Shown: piece by piece, positions 13,537 through 21,282 of the stretch
Layout: each line of letters opens with the position of its first letter
How positions within the stretch are numbered: position 1 is the first letter of the stretch
IMG/VR virus record: IMGVR_UViG_3300025099_000039
Location: 1 to 45,479 of that record
DNA length: 45,479 nt
From: a virus
Strand: one strand, 5' to 3'
Notes under the pieces: model-generated
Databases searched by the model: none
Seen by the model: only the letters and a program-made list of their open reading frames with translations
What the model was told of the DNA's origin: nothing
Program-made: the position numbers and the translations under genes

Positions 13537-14434
13537 ACTAGAAAAAGCCGAAGACCGCTACATTCTTCGCATAGACGCATCTGCCTACAAAGAATCTGCC
13601 TGTTCTCTCAAGTTCTACTACACAACTGTAAGAGGTTTGCGTAGTAGTTACATGAATCACAAGATGGAATACGGCACGGCATACCACAAGGCACTAGAGA
13701 CTTACTACGCAACTGGCAACAAAGCCAAGTCGCTGAACGAGGCACTAGAACATTTCTCTCATCCAGACATTCACGTTCCTGAGAATGATTGGCGTACTCA
13801 AGGGCATCTCGCCAACTGTATCACGCAATACTTTGATCACTACTCAGACGTTGATGGACTCAAGGTAGAGAAACATGAAGGCGAAGCACTACTCGAAATG
13901 AAGTTCGCTTATCCATTCTACACGAACGGATTCATCGACATCGTTCTTTGCGGAACAATTGACTTCATTGGTACATACTTTGGCCAGAACATTATCTGCG
14001 ATCACAAGTCAACGGCAGTCACAACAGTTGACCGTTACTTGGCTTCATATGAAATGTCTACGCAACTCATGTTGTATACCTTGGTGATGCGTAAGCTGTT
14101 CCCTGACAGGAACTATCAAGCGCTCATCAACGGCATCTTCTTGTCTCGCTCTGGTCGCAACAAGTTTCAGCGAAGCGCAATCCTAGATTACTCAGACCAG
14201 AAGCTCGGATACTTTGAACAGCATCTTACTGAGACTCTCGTCAACTTCGTTGAGCTACTCACCAAGAACATCAAGGAAGATAAACAATACTTCCTGCCTA
14301 ACTTTAACTGCTGCGAAACCAAATTCGGAATGTGCAAGTTCACTAAAATCTGCAATGCAGGAGACTTTGGCGAAGCAGTAATCGAAAACGACTTCTACAC
14401 TAAAAAATATAACCCATTAAACTTCAATGAATAA
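13529..14434 (+). CDS. Cas4/RecB-like PD-(D/E)XK exonuclease
   Basis: 301 residues from TTG 13529, chosen for its good AGAGGA site and the eight-base overlap. Family signs in order: GTAYHKALE near residue 50 (the RecB-family His motif), LCGTIDFIG near 140 with the metal-binding Asp, ICDHKST near 154 (D-x-K core), and a Gln-containing helix (YEMSTQLMLYTLV). A cluster NCCETKFGMCKFTKIC lies near residue 270. Together with a possible upstream Cys (KESACSL) it would form a Cas4/AddB-type iron-sulphur site. It probably resects DNA ends to feed strand exchange or annealing with the neighbouring ATPase and binding protein. Confidence 0.85.
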   Translation: MIKLEKAEDRYILRIDASAYKESACSLKFYYTTVRGLRSSYMNHKMEYGTAYHKALETYYATGNKAKSLNEALEHFSHPDIHVPENDWRTQGHLANCITQYFDHYSDVDGLKVEKHEGEALLEMKFAYPFYTNGFIDIVLCGTIDFIGTYFGQNIICDHKSTAVTTVDRYLASYEMSTQLMLYTLVMRKLFPDRNYQALINGIFLSRSGRNKFQRSAILDYSDQKLGYFEQHLTETLVNFVELLTKNIKEDKQYFLPNFNCCETKFGMCKFTKICNAGDFGEAVIENDFYTKKYNPLNFNE

Positions 14435-14819
14435 AATCAAAGTACAAAGTAAAATGACAGACGGAGACAACAAACCTCCCGTACTTAAATACGAACTAAC
14501 ACTAAATACTGCTGCTGGTTTTCAAGCAATGTACAATGCACTTGATTGCCTAGAGTTGCTTGACGCGAAACAACTGGACTACGGGCCATTGAACATTTCG
14601 TCCGAGGGACTACTCGGATTGAAGACTCGGCTCGTCGATAAAATCTTCAGACTCAAGAATCTCCTTGAGAACAATCGCGAACCAAACAACGAATCACTTG
14701 CTGATACTTTTCAAGACATAGTGAACTATGGATTGATCGGCCAACAACTAATCGAAAACACTTGGCCAACAACGGAAGAACCTCAACCTCGCAACATCGA
14801 AATCTTAATTAGACAATGA
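14427..14819 (+). CDS. DUF1599-like (nucleotide-modification-associated) small protein, tentative
   Basis: 130 residues. The middle, LDYGPLNISSEGLLGLKTRLVDKIFRLKNLL and then ESLADTFQDIVNYGLIG (quoted here as separate pieces of one region), has the helix pattern and the ExxxDTxxDxxNY signature of DUF1599 proteins. Members are thought to be linked to phage nucleotide modification. The rest of the chain is unusual, so the match is partial. It sits between exonuclease and Sak4-like ATPase with overlaps at both ends. Confidence 0.5.
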   Translation: MNKIKVQSKMTDGDNKPPVLKYELTLNTAAGFQAMYNALDCLELLDAKQLDYGPLNISSEGLLGLKTRLVDKIFRLKNLLENNREPNNESLADTFQDIVNYGLIGQQLIENTWPTTEEPQPRNIEILIRQ

Positions 14820-15460
14820 ACAAACCTATTATCGGAATAGTTGGCGGTAGTGGCACGGGCAAATCAACATCCCTGCGCAATCTACCAGCAGACAAGACAA
14901 CCATCATCGACCTAGAACGCAAAGGCTTCCCATTCAAAGAAGCAAAGAAGTTCGACATCATATCGGTAGACAAGATACCTGACGTTAATCCTGCCATCGA
15001 AAAGGCAATCAAGAACTCAGATATTGTTGTCTTTGAATCCTTCACCAAATACTGCGAACAACTATCCAGTTACGCCGGTAAGATGTACAAGGGTTACGAT
15101 GTCTGGTCGTACTACAACAAACAGATTCGTGACCTACTCGACAAAGTGAAAAATGAAAAAGCCATCTTCATATTCACAGCAATCGACGAGATCGTGCGCG
15201 TCACTCAGCCAACTGGCGGTGAGTACAATACTCGTCGCATCAAGGTGCAAGGCAAGCAGCACGAAGGTTGCATCGAGAAGGAACTGCTGATGGTTCTATT
15301 CACAGAAGTTCGTAAGGGAGAGAACTCAATCGACTATTGTTTCCAGACAAACTCTGATGGAGTGACATCTGCGAAAACTCCTCTTGGTATGTTTGATGAT
15401 CTCTACATACCCAACGATCTCAACGAAGTCATCAAGTCCTGCAACGCATACTATGCCTGA
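14816..15460 (+). CDS. Sak4-like RecA-fold ATPase
   Basis: 214 residues. Walker A GGSGTGKST at about residues 10-18 starts right after the first strand. IVVFESFTKY near 70 fits the Walker B strand. Later segments (IFIFTAIDEI near 120, and VTQPTGGEYNTRRIKVQGK) fit the single-domain RecA/Rad51-like phage ATPases called Sak4 or AAA_24. These act with a single-strand-binding protein in phage recombination and replication. An exonuclease lies two genes upstream and a binding protein two genes downstream, forming a typical module. An alternative is a DnaB-loader-type ATPase. Confidence 0.75.
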   Translation: MNKPIIGIVGGSGTGKSTSLRNLPADKTTIIDLERKGFPFKEAKKFDIISVDKIPDVNPAIEKAIKNSDIVVFESFTKYCEQLSSYAGKMYKGYDVWSYYNKQIRDLLDKVKNEKAIFIFTAIDEIVRVTQPTGGEYNTRRIKVQGKQHEGCIEKELLMVLFTEVRKGENSIDYCFQTNSDGVTSAKTPLGMFDDLYIPNDLNEVIKSCNAYYA

Positions 15461-15617
15461 CTATTATATAAGTGCTGTTGATCAAGCAGTTGACCAAGCA
15501 AAAGCATTGGAACTTAAAGATGAGCATCTAAAGTTTGCGTGGAATAGAATTCACCAACTAGAAGATCAACTAGAAAAAATAGAGAACGAACACGGTATTA
15601 CCGTAGAAGATAAATGA
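15453..15617 (+). CDS. Small coiled-coil protein
   Basis: 54 residues from ATG 15453, eight bases inside the ATPase gene. It is wholly helical with heptads (AVDQAVDQAKALELKDEH; RIHQLEDQLEKIENEH) and strongly acidic. It resembles other small coiled-coil proteins of this genome, at 6006 and 7192, in character only. Function unknown. Confidence 0.55.
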   Translation: MPDYYISAVDQAVDQAKALELKDEHLKFAWNRIHQLEDQLEKIENEHGITVEDK

Positions 15618-15667
15618 ATTTAAGACGGGTACATACTGCTATTAAGATGCAGACAGGTATACGCTGT

Positions 15668-15735
15668 TGTGTGGGGAGAGAGAACTTCGAGGTCATCGTT
15701 CGCAGAACCTCGATTAGAATCTCCTCCCAAACACA
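15668..15735 (+). promoter_or_regulatory. Structured leader of the single-strand-binding gene
   Basis: The 191-base gap before 15809 contains a long stem-loop. TGTGT (15668-15672) pairs with ACACA (15731-15735), and GGGGAGA (15673-15679) with TCTCC-T-CC (15720-15727, one bulge). TCGAGGT (15687-15693) pairs with ACCTCGA (15707-15713) around a 13-base loop. It has no ORF. An RNA operator for the binding protein is a reasonable guess; no known riboswitch motif is recognised. Confidence 0.5.
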
Positions 15736-15779
15736 GAACTCAGCTAGTTTGCCCTGCATTGATCGCCCGTCGATACTTT

Positions 15780-15796
15780 CTCACACGAAGTGAGGA
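15780..15796 (+). promoter_or_regulatory. Hairpin covering the ribosome binding site of the 15809 gene
   Basis: CTCAC (15780-15784) pairs with GTGAG (15790-15794). The likely Shine-Dalgarno GAGGA (15792-15796), 12 bases before ATG 15809, is partly inside the stem, so opening the hairpin could control translation. Confidence 0.45.
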
Positions 15797-15808
15797 TAAC
15801 TGGTAAAA

Positions 15809-16312
15809 ATGCCTACTATTAACCTAAATGATGTAAAGGAGAACGCTCGTCCGTTTCTGCCTTCAAACAACTACACTATTCGTGTAGCCGATACCGAAAC
15901 CCGTCAGTCACAGAGTGGCAACCCTATGGTTGTCCTGACTTGGGAAATCGTTGCACCTGAGTCTATCGAAGATCCAGACTTGGGAAATGTACGGATTGCT
16001 GGTTTGCAATTCCGCGAGTACCTCGTGTTTATCGAGAAGATGGCATTGCGCATCAAGCGTAATCATCGTGTTCTCGATTTGCCTTTCGAGTTGAACTGTT
16101 CCGACGAGAACGACCCTTGGGGTACTGTCGAGCCGGATGGTTCTATCTATAAGGGCAAGGCTGCCTACGCAACCATCAAGACAGAGAAGGTTGTAAGGAA
16201 GAATGCGGAAGGTGAGGCAATGGTAGACCCGTCTACCGGCGACCCTATCACCTTCAACTCGTATTCAGTTGGGGAACTGATCAGTAAAGCACCCGAACAC
16301 GATCTTGCGTAA
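15809..16312 (+). CDS. Single-strand DNA-binding protein-like (DUF669-type)
   Basis: 167 residues. It starts INLNDVKENARPFLPSNNYTIRVADTE (in two adjoining pieces), then GNPMVVLTWEIV, LVFIEKMALRIKR and a C-terminal KAAYATIKTEKVVRKNAEGE. This order of beta strands and helices matches phage DUF669-like proteins, which take the place of single-strand-binding protein beside Sak4 ATPases and exonucleases. A classical acidic SSB tail is absent; it ends APEHDLA. A structured leader upstream and a perfect terminator downstream suggest separate, strong expression. Confidence 0.72.
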   Translation: MPTINLNDVKENARPFLPSNNYTIRVADTETRQSQSGNPMVVLTWEIVAPESIEDPDLGNVRIAGLQFREYLVFIEKMALRIKRNHRVLDLPFELNCSDENDPWGTVEPDGSIYKGKAAYATIKTEKVVRKNAEGEAMVDPSTGDPITFNSYSVGELISKAPEHDLA

Positions 16313-16318
16313 CCACAT

Positions 16319-16345
16319 GGGGGAGGGTAAAACCTCCCCCTTTTT
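16319..16345 (+). terminator. Rho-independent terminator
   Basis: GGGGGAGG (16319-16326), loop GTAAAA, CCTCCCCC (16333-16340), then five T. Nearly the same stem is used after the capsid gene at 40764-40791. The next gene starts three bases later. Confidence 0.93.
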
Positions 16346-16347
16346 CC

Positions 16348-16581
16348 ATGAAAATATACGACCTAGAAATAAACAAGGAAGACCTTGATAGAAAATTTAA
16401 GAAATTTGCGCGACGGCATGGACTCAAGCCCAGCGAAGTTGGCCATCACGAAAGTCGCACAATGGATTACAAAGTAGACTTTCCGCACAAGAAGCGGCGA
16501 ACTGCTGAAGTAAGAAAAAGATACGGAACACCTGACTACGTTAAAAGAAAATACTGTGAAAGAATTAACGACCATAATTGA
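16348..16581 (+). CDS. Small basic protein before the polymerase
   Basis: 77 residues, rich in Lys and Arg (FKKFARRHGLKPSEVG; FPHKKRRTAEVRKRYG). It is predicted to be helical with a short turn, so it could bind DNA. It begins only three bases after a strong terminator, which implies readthrough or an unseen promoter. No family recognised. Confidence 0.6.
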   Translation: MKIYDLEINKEDLDRKFKKFARRHGLKPSEVGHHESRTMDYKVDFPHKKRRTAEVRKRYGTPDYVKRKYCERINDHN

Positions 16582-16828
16582 CGACGTTCGTACCAAAGAC
16601 AATGCACAAGCGTTGGAGCGGTTACGAATCAAGACAACTGAGATGCAAGCCGAGGCTTTAGCAGACGGTTATCTATCGGGAATCTCTGATGCAATCCTAA
16701 TGCTACAAGATTACATCAAACAAGATTCAATCAAGGACAAGCTCAAACAAGAAGCACTCAAGGCGCGTGAGACACAAACCAAGTCTAAAGTACAGCGGTC
16801 TAACGGTAATTCTCGAAAGTCCAAGTAG
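16556..16828 (+). CDS. Small helical protein with GTG start
   Basis: 90 residues from GTG 16556, 26 bases inside the preceding gene. It is helical and mixed in charge (RLRIKTTEMQAEALADGYL, ISDAILMLQDYIK), with a Lys/Arg/Ser-rich tail. It overlaps the polymerase start by 62 bases. No recognised family. Confidence 0.55.
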   Translation: MKELTTIIDDVRTKDNAQALERLRIKTTEMQAEALADGYLSGISDAILMLQDYIKQDSIKDKLKQEALKARETQTKSKVQRSNGNSRKSK

Positions 16829-19133
16829 ATTCGACAAGGGTAGTCTAATCTCAGGCTACGCTGGTCATCTATTCCAAAACGCCCTTGGTATTCCGAGACA
16901 ATCTTGCGACATCAGATTGCTCAATACCTTGGGCGAAGGCTTTCTCCCCGACACAAAAGTAATTTTGTTGTTGGGCGAGAAGGCTCTTAAAACTTTCAAG
17001 AACTCAAAACTCGGTGGTCAACGTGGCTGTCCTTGGATGGTACATGGACGCACTTACATTGCTACGTTCGCTCCGCAAAATGCCATTGATCGCAAGGCAT
17101 ACTTCAATCCGCTCGCACACGAAACCGAGTACGATTACGACGAAACTGAGAGACACGGCAAAACCAAACGATCTAACTGGCGATACTGGATGCAACGGGA
17201 TGTATCAAAAGCTGCCGGTTATCTCAAGACTCCACCTAATCCCATCGAAGGTGAGAGTGACATCTATCCCAAAGCATCCGAAGTTATAGATTTACTAACA
17301 AACACTAAAGGCAAGGATATGTTCTTTGACATCGAGACAAATCCTAGCCTTGAGATGACTTGTTTCGGATTCTCGTTTGGCGGCAAAGGTTACTGCGTAC
17401 CAATGCTGCGAATAAACTACTATCATTACGACGAGACTCCTCAGATTTTACGCGCACTCGCTGTTGCACTCAGGGACAACACAGTAGTCATACACAACGC
17501 ACTCTTTGACCTATTCGTTATTGCTTATCGTTATGGTATTCCTGCACCTCGCAAAGTCTACGATACAATGCTGGCGCACCATCGACTGTTCCCCGAAATA
17601 GAGAAGTCTCTCGGACATTGCATATCACTTTACACAGATCAACCTTATCACAAGAACGAAGGTTGCTACAATCCACAGAACGCAGAACAGTTTGATCAAC
17701 TCTACCATTACAACGTCAAGGACGTACTCACGATGGCGTTGATTAAACCATCAATTGACGAACTCGCAGTTACGATGGGCGCAACTAAATCCATCGAACA
17801 AGCTAACTCAATGGTAGTGCCGTACCTTACTGCGATGTGTCAGGGACTCCGCATCAATACAGCAGAGAAGAAAAAGATTCTGATGCGCAACGAACGACAC
17901 AAGAATCAACTTCGTAGAATGCTGAGTCTCCTTGTCGGTCACGACCTAAATCCAAACAGTCCGAAGCAAGTGTCTGTCTATTTGTATGACCGCATGAAGC
18001 TCAAGAAACCGGCGAAGGATTTAACAAACGAGAAGACTCTGCTTCAACATCGACTCAAGTATGATCTTCCAGCGATTTCAATAATTCTTAAGTACCGATC
18101 AATCGCCAAAGAATCCGGCCAACTCAAGTACAATCCTTACGATGGTCTACACAACATACCAATGGTTGATCGCATCACGACCTCGTACAACTTGGCTGGT
18201 ACATCTACATTCAGATTGGCAAGTCGCAAGCTACTCGGTCGCTGGGGTACGAACATCCAAAACATACCAAAGAAGCTGCGACATCTGTTCATTGCTGATG
18301 AAGGTAAGGTTCTTGTACAAGCTGACCAAGCAGGAGCAGAGGCAATGATCGTTGGCTACCTATGTACACAAGGCAACTTCCGCACACTATTTCTTGAAGG
18401 CATTAAGTCCCATGTGTTTGTTGCCATGCGCTTGTTTCCTGATGTCTGGTCTGCTGAACTTGGTAGAAGCATCGACGAATTCTGCGAAGCTCCCATCCAT
18501 GAACTCAAGGACATCAAAGGTTGGGATGAACTGAATAGTGTAATCAAAGATAGCGACAATTGGACTGCCGATAAACGCTACTACTTCATGGCCAAGATGG
18601 TTTGTCACGCATCGAACTACGGCATGAAGGCTCCGACCTTTCGTACAAATATCTTGCAAAAGTCTCAAGGTGCAATCGCACTTGAATCGAAGGAGGCTAA
18701 ACGATTTCTCAGTACCTATCACAAGTTGTTCCCTGAGATAAACCAATGGCACAACGAGACTGTCGAACGACTCAAGGAAACACGAACACTCAAGAATCTG
18801 TTTGGGTATCCGAGATACTTCACCGGCATCATTGATGAATCAATGTACAAGGAAGCGTATGCATTCGTGCCTCAATCGACTGTCGGATGCATTACGAACC
18901 TCGCATTTGTCGAACTACAGAACCGACAAGATTTGCAAGAGTTAGGAGTTGACGTACTCCAGAACAACCATGATAGTGTGCTGCTTCAATGCGCACCTGA
19001 GCATTCAGAATTTGTTGCCCAAGAGGCAATGAAGCATCTGAATCGTGAAATGATTTCTCCCCGTGGCGAGCGATTCTCCATGAGATCAGAAGCAATGATC
19101 GGGGATAACTGGAAAGAAATGATAGATGTCTAA
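16767..19133 (+). CDS. Family A DNA polymerase with 3'-5' exonuclease and N-terminal glycosylase-like domain
   Basis: 788 residues from GTG 16767. Residues about 1-115 (VILESPSRFDKG, IRLLNTLGEG, VILLLGEKALKTF, then YIATFAPQNAI) resemble a family 4 uracil-DNA-glycosylase fold. The exonuclease motifs are DIET near 188, HNALFDLF near 244 and YNVKDVL near 316. Polymerase motif A is VQADQAGAEAM near 520, motif B is KMVCHASNYGM near 609, and motif C is NNHDSVLL near 735. The catalytic Asp residues are present, but three sites differ from E. coli/T7 enzymes: motif A lacks SQIE, motif B lacks the upstream Arg and has His where T7 has Tyr526, and motif C has HDS instead of HDE. It is the replicative polymerase; no primase gene is recognised. 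Confidence 0.93.
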   Translation: MRHKPSLKYSGLTVILESPSRFDKGSLISGYAGHLFQNALGIPRQSCDIRLLNTLGEGFLPDTKVILLLGEKALKTFKNSKLGGQRGCPWMVHGRTYIATFAPQNAIDRKAYFNPLAHETEYDYDETERHGKTKRSNWRYWMQRDVSKAAGYLKTPPNPIEGESDIYPKASEVIDLLTNTKGKDMFFDIETNPSLEMTCFGFSFGGKGYCVPMLRINYYHYDETPQILRALAVALRDNTVVIHNALFDLFVIAYRYGIPAPRKVYDTMLAHHRLFPEIEKSLGHCISLYTDQPYHKNEGCYNPQNAEQFDQLYHYNVKDVLTMALIKPSIDELAVTMGATKSIEQANSMVVPYLTAMCQGLRINTAEKKKILMRNERHKNQLRRMLSLLVGHDLNPNSPKQVSVYLYDRMKLKKPAKDLTNEKTLLQHRLKYDLPAISIILKYRSIAKESGQLKYNPYDGLHNIPMVDRITTSYNLAGTSTFRLASRKLLGRWGTNIQNIPKKLRHLFIADEGKVLVQADQAGAEAMIVGYLCTQGNFRTLFLEGIKSHVFVAMRLFPDVWSAELGRSIDEFCEAPIHELKDIKGWDELNSVIKDSDNWTADKRYYFMAKMVCHASNYGMKAPTFRTNILQKSQGAIALESKEAKRFLSTYHKLFPEINQWHNETVERLKETRTLKNLFGYPRYFTGIIDESMYKEAYAFVPQSTVGCITNLAFVELQNRQDLQELGVDVLQNNHDSVLLQCAPEHSEFVAQEAMKHLNREMISPRGERFSMRSEAMIGDNWKEMIDV

Positions 19134-19311
19134 ACCAATAATAAGCTACAACATAGGTGATACTAATATAAGTGTCGCAATCGACAACTTCTTCGATGGA
19201 GATGAAAACCAACCTATACTATTCATCACGGTAAACGGGACGCTACATCCTGCTTTAACCTTTGAGCAGTATTCAATAATCGCAAAACTGATAGAAACAC
19301 TTGATGACTAA
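19126..19311 (+). CDS. Unknown 61-residue protein between polymerase and helicase-like gene
   Basis: 61 residues, beta-rich N-terminus (PIISYNIGDTNISVAIDNF), a strand pair with VNGTLHPALTF and a short C-terminal helix ending LIETLDD. The start overlaps the polymerase stop by eight bases and the stop overlaps the next start. It is a candidate accessory factor by position only. Confidence 0.6.
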   Translation: MSKPIISYNIGDTNISVAIDNFFDGDENQPILFITVNGTLHPALTFEQYSIIAKLIETLDD

Positions 19312-20542
19312 TCTTGAGAAGTGGCGGCACTATCTCAAAGATTTGGAATCGCCCGATCTATTTATTGATTGGAGTTTCTACAGTTTGATAAGTGCTGCGT
19401 TACAGAGGCGAGTCTGGTTGTATCCAGATTCAATGTCCATATACCCGAACATCTTTACGTTGCTTGTCGGGCCTCCTGCTGCTGGTAAGTCTCGCGTGAT
19501 CTCGCAAGTTACCGACATCATAAAAAGCGAGAAGCTGATGGAATTCGACGTTGAGAAAAACGAGATGGTTCCGATGTATCCTTACGGTGCAGACACAACT
19601 ACACAAGAATCGTTGCTTCGTTATATGCGTGATGATTGTATGCGGACGTTTACTATACCCGATACTCGTCTTGGTGGAAGTGCGCTCAAGAACAAGTCAC
19701 ATCATTCCATCTGCTTTATGATCGAGGAACTTGGTGTACTCTTTCGCAAGAACTCCGAGGACATGGTGAATATGCTGAACCAGTTTTATGATTCACGCAG
19801 TTACCATTACAAGAGTAAACACCAAGGCTCAGACGACATCACGAACATCTGCGTAACAATGCTGGGAGGAACAACACCTTCATTCATTCGCGAAGCATTT
19901 AGTGATAGGATTATTTCGCAGGGATTTACTTCTCGCGTCATCATTGTATTCGGTCATGCACCTAGATTCTTTCGTCAGTTTCCCGGTCTATCAGACGAGC
20001 AGATACGTTGCCGCAAAGACATTATCAGTTGGCTGTATGGACTGCGTGGAATCTCAGGTGAATGTAAGTTGGATGCTGAAGCGTCTGCGTGGCACAAGCA
20101 TCTTTATGAGTCAGGAGAACTGGATAGAAAGCGTGTGAACAAAGACCCTCGACTTGATAATTATTATGGCAGGAAGAATGTTCATCTATTGAAGACTGCC
20201 ATGCTAATGCATTTCGCTGATGGCACGACGAAGGAGATTTCATTGTCGCAGATCAAACGTGCATTCAAGTTGTTGACTGTAACGGAACACAAGATGCATG
20301 AAGCGTTCAATACTGTTGGACGTAATCCGATTGGTGAAATCACCAAACACATTTTAAGATATATTATTGACTCGGACTCAGGCGTTCGCTACAAAAAGTT
20401 ATGGCTGAAATTTGTATCTGAGGTTACGAAACAGGAACTAGACCAAGTATTAGAGTTCCTTGTAACTACGGAGCAAGTTGAGAATACCGGTGGTTGGTTT
20501 AGACCCTTGGTTGACGATGTTTACGATAGCCTTAACTTCTAA
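19304..20542 (+). CDS. P-loop ATPase, DUF3987-like, probable replicative helicase
   Basis: 412 residues from ATG 19304. Near residue 50 is YPNIFTLLVGPPAAGKSRVI (Walker A GPPAAGKS), preceded by a helical region with a WSFYSLISAALQRRVWLYPD signature. SICFMIEELGVLF near residue 148 fits Walker B. NICVTMLGGTTPSFI near 187 resembles the sensor region, and TSRVIIVFG follows. These features match DUF3987-type P-loop proteins, found in phages and mobile elements next to polymerases or primases. A C-terminal helical winged-helix-like region follows. Helicase or helicase-primase activity is inferred from family and position. Confidence 0.75.
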   Translation: MTNLEKWRHYLKDLESPDLFIDWSFYSLISAALQRRVWLYPDSMSIYPNIFTLLVGPPAAGKSRVISQVTDIIKSEKLMEFDVEKNEMVPMYPYGADTTTQESLLRYMRDDCMRTFTIPDTRLGGSALKNKSHHSICFMIEELGVLFRKNSEDMVNMLNQFYDSRSYHYKSKHQGSDDITNICVTMLGGTTPSFIREAFSDRIISQGFTSRVIIVFGHAPRFFRQFPGLSDEQIRCRKDIISWLYGLRGISGECKLDAEASAWHKHLYESGELDRKRVNKDPRLDNYYGRKNVHLLKTAMLMHFADGTTKEISLSQIKRAFKLLTVTEHKMHEAFNTVGRNPIGEITKHILRYIIDSDSGVRYKKLWLKFVSEVTKQELDQVLEFLVTTEQVENTGGWFRPLVDDVYDSLNF

Positions 20543-20549
20543 ACTGGGT

Positions 20550-20571
20550 CAGACATTTGTAGCGATGTCTG
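20550..20571 (+). terminator. Weak candidate terminator after the helicase-like gene
   Basis: CAGACAT (20550-20556) and ATGTCTG (20565-20571) form a 7-bp stem followed by TTTGCGGGTCTTGTTTTTC. The T-run is late, so efficiency is uncertain. Confidence 0.35.
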
Positions 20572-20617
20572 TTTGCGGGTCTTGTTTTTCTTGGTTTTCC
20601 AAGGCTCGACCAGTTTT

Positions 20618-20824
20618 ATGAAACCGCCAAGAGGAACAACTCATCTGCGTCTTGATACAAACGGCAAACGTGCTGTTGAATTAATCAAAGATAAAGATTG
20701 TATGGCAGGATGCGAGGGTAAGATTACTTACCTGCGGAAGCAGGGTAAGTCTTATAAAGAACTAGGCTCATTCGACTTTGATGGTAGCCTTGAGTCTTTC
20801 AGCCAACTCGATAGCGCGGAGTAG
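20618..20824 (+). CDS. Small protein at the end of the rightward arm
   Basis: 68 residues from ATG 20618; earlier in-frame starts give an unlikely hydrophobic extension. It begins MKPPRGTTHLRLDTNGKRA and contains two cysteines (MAGCEG) after KDKDC. The end is acidic. Its last 57 bases overlap the opposing 41-residue gene at 20768-20893. It is the last rightward gene before the convergent virion genes. Confidence 0.5.
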   Translation: MKPPRGTTHLRLDTNGKRAVELIKDKDCMAGCEGKITYLRKQGKSYKELGSFDFDGSLESFSQLDSAE

Positions 20825-20893
20825 AATCTTACGCTGACCTCTAGTCTCTGCGAGTTGTAGTGCTTCATGTAGGTTTTCTATTAATTCAGTCAT
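20768..20893 (-). CDS. 41-residue helical protein, last gene of the leftward operon
   Basis: ATG at 20893 overlaps the stop of the resolvase-like gene as ATGA. The peptide is a single amphipathic helix (LIENLHEALQLAETRGQRK, then LLRAIELAERLKA). The precise overlap and heptad-like pattern support it being real. It runs into the end of the opposing gene. Function unknown. Confidence 0.5.
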   Translation of the reverse strand: MTELIENLHEALQLAETRGQRKILLRAIELAERLKATIKVE

Positions 20894-21282
20894 CGTAGCA
20901 AGTCCCATGCGCCTTCATATTCGTGATACTTCTTGCCGTCTCTAAATATCTTCAGAGTCTTTGTGGCAACATCCTCTACTGGCACGACCCAAAAGCGGTT
21001 GCCATCAATAACACAACAAATGAAAAAATCAATGTGTTCTTTCGTGTACGCTTCTTTATTAAGGTTGCCGTGACTCAGACTGAATGCGTAATGCGGCCCG
21101 TGATGTTGAACTGTTAGTGTAACTTTCTCAGTACACTTAACTTGTATGCGACAAAAGTGATGAGACTTTTCTGCAACTAAATCGTAATAACAATTATCTC
21201 CAAAAGGAAAGGACACGTTCCAATCACGCTGCATCAATTCTTGCGCAACAATAAGTTCGCCCCTTGCTCCCAATGTCTTCAC
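20890..21282 (-). CDS. PD-(D/E)XK nuclease, Holliday-junction-resolvase-like
   Basis: 130 residues. GARGELIVAQELMQRDWNV (residues 5-23) has the first Glu of the fold, YYDLVAEK near 32 the catalytic Asp, and RIQVKCTEK near 45 the Q-x-K core. This pattern fits archaeal-type Hjc and the PDDEXK_5 group of small endonucleases. In a phage it would resolve branched DNA before packaging, matching its place at the end of the virion operon. It could instead be a homing-type endonuclease, but no intron or intein is seen. It overlaps the ejection-protein gene by four bases. Confidence 0.8.
   Translation of the reverse strand: MKTLGARGELIVAQELMQRDWNVSFPFGDNCYYDLVAEKSHHFCRIQVKCTEKVTLTVQHHGPHYAFSLSHGNLNKEAYTKEHIDFFICCVIDGNRFWVVPVEDVATKTLKIFRDGKKYHEYEGAWDLLR

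Noticed and set aside
14847-14862. TGGCACG on the plus strand as another sigma-54 site
   Set aside because: The GC element at the required distance is missing, and it lies in the P-loop codons of the Sak4-like gene.
15668-15735. tRNA gene in the leader of 15809
   Set aside because: The acceptor-like stem encloses too few bases and there is no anticodon arm or T-loop.
20221-20236. TGGCACG in the helicase-like gene as a sigma-54 site
   Set aside because: No TTGC at the right spacing, and it is inside a long conserved frame.
20890-21282. Homing endonuclease in an intron
   Set aside because: The gene is coupled by overlaps in the late operon and no gene is interrupted.
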